From assembly GCA_040905865.1 (NCBI GenBank), contig JBBDQU010000045.1, positions 26,536 to 90,535 on the forward strand: a DNA stretch of 64,000 nucleotides, read 5' to 3'. Position 1 is the stretch's first letter. Each line of letters opens with the position of its first letter. The notes beneath the pieces are model-generated. The model was not told the origin of the DNA. It did no database searches and worked only from the letters and a program-made list of their open reading frames with translations. This DNA is from Alphaproteobacteria bacterium. GTDB taxonomy: Bacteria; Pseudomonadota; Alphaproteobacteria; UBA8366; GCA-2717185. A program made the translations under genes and the position numbers. This document shows, piece by piece, positions 60,146 to 64,000 of the stretch.

Positions 60146-61749
60146 ACCTTTTCCTCGTCCCGGTCCCTTTTCAAGAATTCCGGGTCGCGCGCCGTCGCGG
60201 GGCCGTAGCCGCCCCCGCCGGGGGTGCGCAGCATGATCAGGTCGCCGGTCTGTACGATATGCTGGCGCTTGGGATCGACCGGTTCGCCATTGATCAGGAC
60301 TTCGCCTTTCGCGCCATCCGACCCGCCGACGATACCGGGGGCGGCGATCCGGGTGCGCTCGGCCAGGAAGGCAACGGCGCTGGGTTTCTTCGTCAGGTTT
60401 TCGAACAGCACTTCCTGACCCAGCCCGCCGCGATACTGCCCTTCGCCGCCGGAACCCGGCCGCAGTTTCCGGTGCCGTATGCGCAGCGGCGCAAGCTGCT
60501 CCATGACCTCCACCGGCGTGGTCGAGATATTGCTCGGCCAGCTCAGGCAGCTCTGCCCGTCGGTCTGCGCCGTGCCGCCCATGCCGCCATTGAAGAAGAA
60601 CAGCCTGGCAAAGGGCCTGCCGGCATCGGTCACCCCGGACTGGTTGATGCACCACAGGGGCGACCCCGCGCCGGCCATGATCTTTTCCGGAATGACCTGC
60701 GCCAGTGCGCCGAATACCAGCGACGGCACGAAATGCCCGATCAGCGCCCGTGAACCGCCGGAGGCCGGGTATTGCGGATTGAGGATGCAGCCTTCGGGCG
60801 CCACGGCGTGAATCGGGCGGATCGAGCCCTCGTTATTGGGCAGGTCCGGCGCCGCCGCGCATTTCACCGCATAGGCGGTCATGGCGTAGGTATAGCACAT
60901 GGCGCAGTTGATGGCCTTGTCGACCTGCTCGGCGGAGCCGGCGTAATCGGCGAAGACCTCGTCATCGCGGATGGTCAGCGTGACCTTGAGGTCCAGCGGT
61001 TCGGTCAGCCCGTCGGTGCGGATCGTATTCGTGTAGACGCCGTCCGGCAGCGCGCGTATGGCGGCGCGCATGGCGCGCTCCGAGCGGCTCTGGATTTCCA
61101 CGGCCAGATCCTCGAGCGTCGAGAGCCCGTATTCATGCATGAACGCTCCGGTGCGTTCCGCCATCAGGTCCAGCGCGGTAACCTGCGCCCACAGGTCGCC
61201 CACGACCTCGTCCGGCACGCGTACATTCTTGCGCAGCAGGCGGAAGAATGTTTCGTCCGGCTCGCCGGCGCGGATCAGCTTCATGATCGGGATCTGGAAG
61301 CCTTCCTCGAACACCTCGCGCGGTTCCGGGGAACGGATCTTGCCGCCGATATCGGGCGCGTGCGCCGTGCTGCCGGCGAAGCCGACCAGCCTGCCGTCAT
61401 GGAACAGCGGACGGCCGACGCTGATATCGGGCAGGTGGCCGGTGCCCATCCAGATGTCGTTGGTGATCAGCACATCGCCCGGCTGCAGGGTGTCCGCCGG
61501 ATATTCGTCCAGGAAATGCCGGATCGTGCGCGGCAGGGTGCCGATGAAGGACGGGATGCTGTCGGTCGCCTGCACCAGCGAACCGCCGGCCACATCGGTA
61601 ATGACGCAGGAAAAATCATGGCTGTCGCGCACCACGGTCGAAAACGAGGTCCGCACCAGGGCCGCCGCCGCCTCGTCGACGATGGACACCAGACGTGTCC
61701 ACAGCACCTCCAGCGTGGCGGAATCGAAGGACTGTTTCAGGTCTGTCAT
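60142..61749 (-). CDS. hyuB: Hydantoinase B/oxoprolinase family protein
   Basis: 535 residues. HyuB marks: FSCVITDVAGGSLVQATDSI, PGDVLITNDIWMGTGHLPD, APDIGGKIRSPEPREVFEEG and the C-terminal GVPDAGR-like region, here RTPGGGGYGPATARDPE. It forms the second half of an ATP-dependent N-heterocycle (hydantoin, 5-oxoproline) or acetone/acetophenone carboxylase-like enzyme. Starts four bases inside the hyuA-like gene, so the two are coupled. Tail-to-tail with the alpha/beta hydrolase gene. Confidence 0.93.
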   Translation of the reverse strand: MTDLKQSFDSATLEVLWTRLVSIVDEAAAALVRTSFSTVVRDSHDFSCVITDVAGGSLVQATDSIPSFIGTLPRTIRHFLDEYPADTLQPGDVLITNDIWMGTGHLPDISVGRPLFHDGRLVGFAGSTAHAPDIGGKIRSPEPREVFEEGFQIPIMKLIRAGEPDETFFRLLRKNVRVPDEVVGDLWAQVTALDLMAERTGAFMHEYGLSTLEDLAVEIQSRSERAMRAAIRALPDGVYTNTIRTDGLTEPLDLKVTLTIRDDEVFADYAGSAEQVDKAINCAMCYTYAMTAYAVKCAAAPDLPNNEGSIRPIHAVAPEGCILNPQYPASGGSRALIGHFVPSLVFGALAQVIPEKIMAGAGSPLWCINQSGVTDAGRPFARLFFFNGGMGGTAQTDGQSCLSWPSNISTTPVEVMEQLAPLRIRHRKLRPGSGGEGQYRGGLGQEVLFENLTKKPSAVAFLAERTRIAAPGIVGGSDGAKGEVLINGEPVDPKRQHIVQTGDLIMLRTPGGGGYGPATARDPEFLKRDRDEEKV

Positions 61750-63830
61750 GACGGCAGCTCCACAATCAGGTTGCCCGCGTCGTCCACCCGGGCTTGGCCG
61801 CCCGGGCCGACGATCAGGGTCGATTCCGCTTCCTCGACCACGGCGGGGCCGGTGAAACTATCGCCGGGGCGCAGCCGGGCGCGGTCGTAGACGGCGGTAT
61901 CCACGAAATCGTCGTTTTCCGGAAAGCGGACCGGCCGGCTGCCGGTTTGCGCGCCGCCGGTTTCGCCGGCCGCACCGGTAGCGAATTCCGCGCCCTCGCC
62001 CGGTACGTCGGCGCGCAGCGACACGCGGATATTGATGATCTCGGCCACCACATCCGGCGGTGTGCGGGAAAAGGTGCGGCGATAGGATGTTTCGAACGCA
62101 TCCAGCATCATCGCGGCACTTTCCGCCGTATAGGGGCCCGGGGGTAGGGTGACCACCACCTCGAACCCCTGCCCGACATAGCGCATATCGGCGAGCCGGG
62201 TGATGCGGGCCGCCGCCGGGTCGAACCCGGTTTCCGCGATGACGGTCGAGGCGTCGGTTTCCAGTGCCCGGTAGGCCGCTTCCAGTTCGGGCCAGTCGAT
62301 GGAATCCAGCCGTTTCGCAACGGTGGCCACCCGGTCGATCCGCGCCGGCGCGATCAGCAGCCCCAGCGCGGAGGCGACACCGGCGGCGGGCGGACAGACG
62401 ATCCGCCGCACGCCCAGCTTGCGGGCGACGTACCAGGCATGCACCGGCCCCGCGCCGCCGGTCGCCAGCAGCGTATAGAGGCGCGGGTCCTTGCCGCGTT
62501 CGGCGATATGGACGCGCGCGGCGCTGGCCATGTTCTCGTTCACGACCTCATAGATGCCGCGCGCGGTGTCGATGACCGAGAGGCCGGACCGCTCGGCGAG
62601 CGGCTGCATGGCGCGGGCGGCGGCCTCCGCGTCGATGTTCATGCTGCCCCCGGCGAACGAACCGGCGTTCAGATAGCCCAGCAGCAGGTCCGCATCGGTC
62701 ACGGTCGGGTTCGTGCCGCCGCGTCCGTAGCAGACCGGCCCCGGCACGGAGCCGGCGCTTTCCGGCCCGACCTTGAGCAGTTCCATCGCGTCGATCCGGG
62801 CGATGGACCCGCCGCCGGCGCCGATCTCGATCAGTTCTATGGCGGAAATGGTCAGCGGCAACCCGCTGCCTTCGGCGAAGCGCTTCTCGCGCGCCGCCTC
62901 GAAACGATAGGCGACATGCGGTTCACCGTTATCGACCAGCGCCAGCTTCGCGGTGGTGCCGCCCATGTCGAACGCCAGGATATTGGCGATACCGGCCTGG
63001 GCGCCGAAATGGGCCGCGACCAGCGCGCCTGCCGCCGGGCCGGATTCCAGCAATTGCACGGGCGTACGCTTGGCTTCCGCGATATGGGTCAGCCCGCCGT
63101 TGGACAGCATCATGAAATAGGGCGCGCCGATGCCGAGTTCCCTGGTATGCGCCACCAGCCGGTCGACATAGGTATGCGCCAGCGGTTTCACATAGGCGTT
63201 GGTGACCGTCGTCGAGGTCCGGTCGAATTCACGGATTTCCGGCGCAACATCATGGCTGGCGGTGACGATCAGGTCGGGAAAGGCGCGTTCGATGGCGTCC
63301 AGCGCCGCGTCTTCATGGGCCGGATTGGCGTAGGAATGCAGGAAGACGATGGCGACGGCTTCGGCGCCCCTGTCGATCAGCGCCTGCACCTTGGCCAGCA
63401 GGTCGTTTTCGTCCAGCGGGGTGATGACCGCGCCGTCGGGGCCGATACGTTCGGTCACTTCCAGGCGCAGGTCGCGCGGGGCCAGCGGCTTCGGCATCGC
63501 GATGAACAGATCATAGAGTTCGTATTTGCGTTCGCGCCCGATTTCCAGCACGTCGCGGAATCCGTCGGTGGTGATCAGCCCGGTCCGCGCGCCCTTGCGT
63601 TCGATCAGCGCATTGGTGAACAGGGTCGTCGCATGGACGATCCGGTACAGGGATTCGGGTGCGATACCGCCGTCCAGCAGCTTCTTCAGCCCGGTAAGAA
63701 CGCCCCGCGACGGATCGTCCGGGGTGGTCAGTTCCTTCCCCTTGGCGATCCGCCCGGTGCTGCGATCGTAGACGACGAGATCGGTGAATGTGCCGCCGAT
63801 ATCGATGCCTAGTGCGTGTGTGTCGGTCAT
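61746..63830 (-). CDS. hyuA: Hydantoinase A/oxoprolinase family protein
   Basis: 694 residues from the ATG at 63830; the frame upstream of it overlaps the neighbouring gene and is not conserved. ATP-binding actin-like motifs are ALGIDIGGTFTDLVVYD at the start and LAFDMGGTTAKLALVD in the middle. Other blocks are ATTLFTNALIERKGARTGL and LATGGAGPVHAWYVAR. With HyuB it would open a lactam or imide ring at ATP cost. It starts eight bases after a carboxymuconolactone-decarboxylase-like gene, and the three form an operon. Confidence 0.94.
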   Translation of the reverse strand: MTDTHALGIDIGGTFTDLVVYDRSTGRIAKGKELTTPDDPSRGVLTGLKKLLDGGIAPESLYRIVHATTLFTNALIERKGARTGLITTDGFRDVLEIGRERKYELYDLFIAMPKPLAPRDLRLEVTERIGPDGAVITPLDENDLLAKVQALIDRGAEAVAIVFLHSYANPAHEDAALDAIERAFPDLIVTASHDVAPEIREFDRTSTTVTNAYVKPLAHTYVDRLVAHTRELGIGAPYFMMLSNGGLTHIAEAKRTPVQLLESGPAAGALVAAHFGAQAGIANILAFDMGGTTAKLALVDNGEPHVAYRFEAAREKRFAEGSGLPLTISAIELIEIGAGGGSIARIDAMELLKVGPESAGSVPGPVCYGRGGTNPTVTDADLLLGYLNAGSFAGGSMNIDAEAAARAMQPLAERSGLSVIDTARGIYEVVNENMASAARVHIAERGKDPRLYTLLATGGAGPVHAWYVARKLGVRRIVCPPAAGVASALGLLIAPARIDRVATVAKRLDSIDWPELEAAYRALETDASTVIAETGFDPAAARITRLADMRYVGQGFEVVVTLPPGPYTAESAAMMLDAFETSYRRTFSRTPPDVVAEIINIRVSLRADVPGEGAEFATGAAGETGGAQTGSRPVRFPENDDFVDTAVYDRARLRPGDSFTGPAVVEEAESTLIVGPGGQARVDDAGNLIVELPS

Positions 63831-63838
63831 GTGGTTTT

Positions 63839-64000
63839 TTACGGCTTGAGCGGCAATTCTTCCCCTTCGGGCAAGTCGACGCGGCCGACATTCAGGGTCA
63901 TGGAAATCAGGGTATAGAACCCGCAAAGGGCAATCAGTTCGGCGACGCCGGACTCGCCCAGGTTTTCCACCGCCCAGTTATAGGTTTCATCGCCGACATC
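63839..64000 (-). CDS. Carboxymuconolactone-decarboxylase-family protein, C-terminal part
   Basis: Only the last 53 codons are in the window; the gene enters from the right edge. The end reads ELIALCGFYTLISMTLNVG and then RVDLPEGEELPLKP, a pattern common to AhpD/CMD-like proteins of the 4-carboxymuconolactone decarboxylase family. These include decarboxylases and peroxidase-like reductases. Its stop lies eight bases before the hyuA-like start. Confidence 0.75.
   Translation of the reverse strand, partial: DVGDETYNWAVENLGESGVAELIALCGFYTLISMTLNVGRVDLPEGEELPLKP

Noticed and set aside
1-64000. tRNA, rRNA and riboswitch genes
   Set aside because: No cloverleaf, rRNA block or known riboswitch core was seen by eye; a covariance-model scan would be decisive.

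Overview
The window reads as chromosomal DNA of a free-living, high-GC alphaproteobacterium, probably Rhodospirillales-like. This rests on G/C-rich third positions, many ATGA stop/start overlaps, palindromic intergenic repeats of the type seen in that class, and the gene content (CaiB/BaiF CoA-transferases, TauD/TfdA oxygenases, HyuA/HyuB, NdvB-like glucan synthase, Anbu protease). The taxonomic call is inference; no rRNA or tRNA gene was seen.

Left part (1-17 kb). Two small A/T-richer hypothetical genes lie between inverted copies of a short repeat (1-1041). Then come an SDR plus CoA-transferase pair, a TauD oxygenase, an RraA-like protein, a lipoprotein plus DUF2279-like pair, and an acyl-CoA module: a cupin and an acyl-CoA dehydrogenase diverge from a four-gene run of Nudix (NUDT19-like), metallo-hydrolase, CaiB/BaiF and acyl-CoA dehydrogenase. 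At 12.6-14.7 kb there is an A/T-rich island bordered by palindromic repeats. It holds a MNT/HEPN-type nucleotidyltransferase and a pentapeptide-repeat membrane protein. The latter appears frameshifted by a 10-bp tandem duplication; removing one copy restores a tail whose stop overlaps the nucleotidyltransferase start.

Middle (17-35 kb). A PAS protein with degenerate GGDEF and EAL regions, a PaiB-like flavoprotein and a GIY-YIG protein come first. A possible sulfur group (siroheme methyltransferase, TauE/SafE exporter, TauD) follows. Next is an aromatic-oxidation group: Rieske oxygenase alpha and beta subunits, with a divergent BphC-like extradiol dioxygenase. An uncharacterised ATP-grasp-like protein overlaps a CocE/NonD hydrolase, and a Ddl-like ATP-grasp enzyme is followed by an ArsR-ACR3 arsenite module with a perfect operator-like palindrome.

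Right part (35-64 kb). It contains an OsmC-like double-domain protein, an SLC13 permease, glutaminase diverging from an Anbu protease, an exported beta-helix protein, and a CmcJ-like oxygenase, LysR regulator and PhyH oxygenase group with a shared palindrome. An EncFtn-like ferritin without encapsulin, an LTA-synthase-like transferase coupled to an NdvB-like glucan synthase, a kinase fusion, an ABC-F ATPase, and a CMD-HyuA-HyuB run reaching the right edge complete it.

Overall the genes suggest a heterotroph breaking down diverse acyl-CoA, aromatic and amide or sulfonate compounds. The strongest candidates for something undescribed are the pentapeptide-channel/nucleotidyltransferase pair, the glucan synthase coupled to a putative phosphoglycerol transferase, and the ATP-grasp-like/CocE pair.
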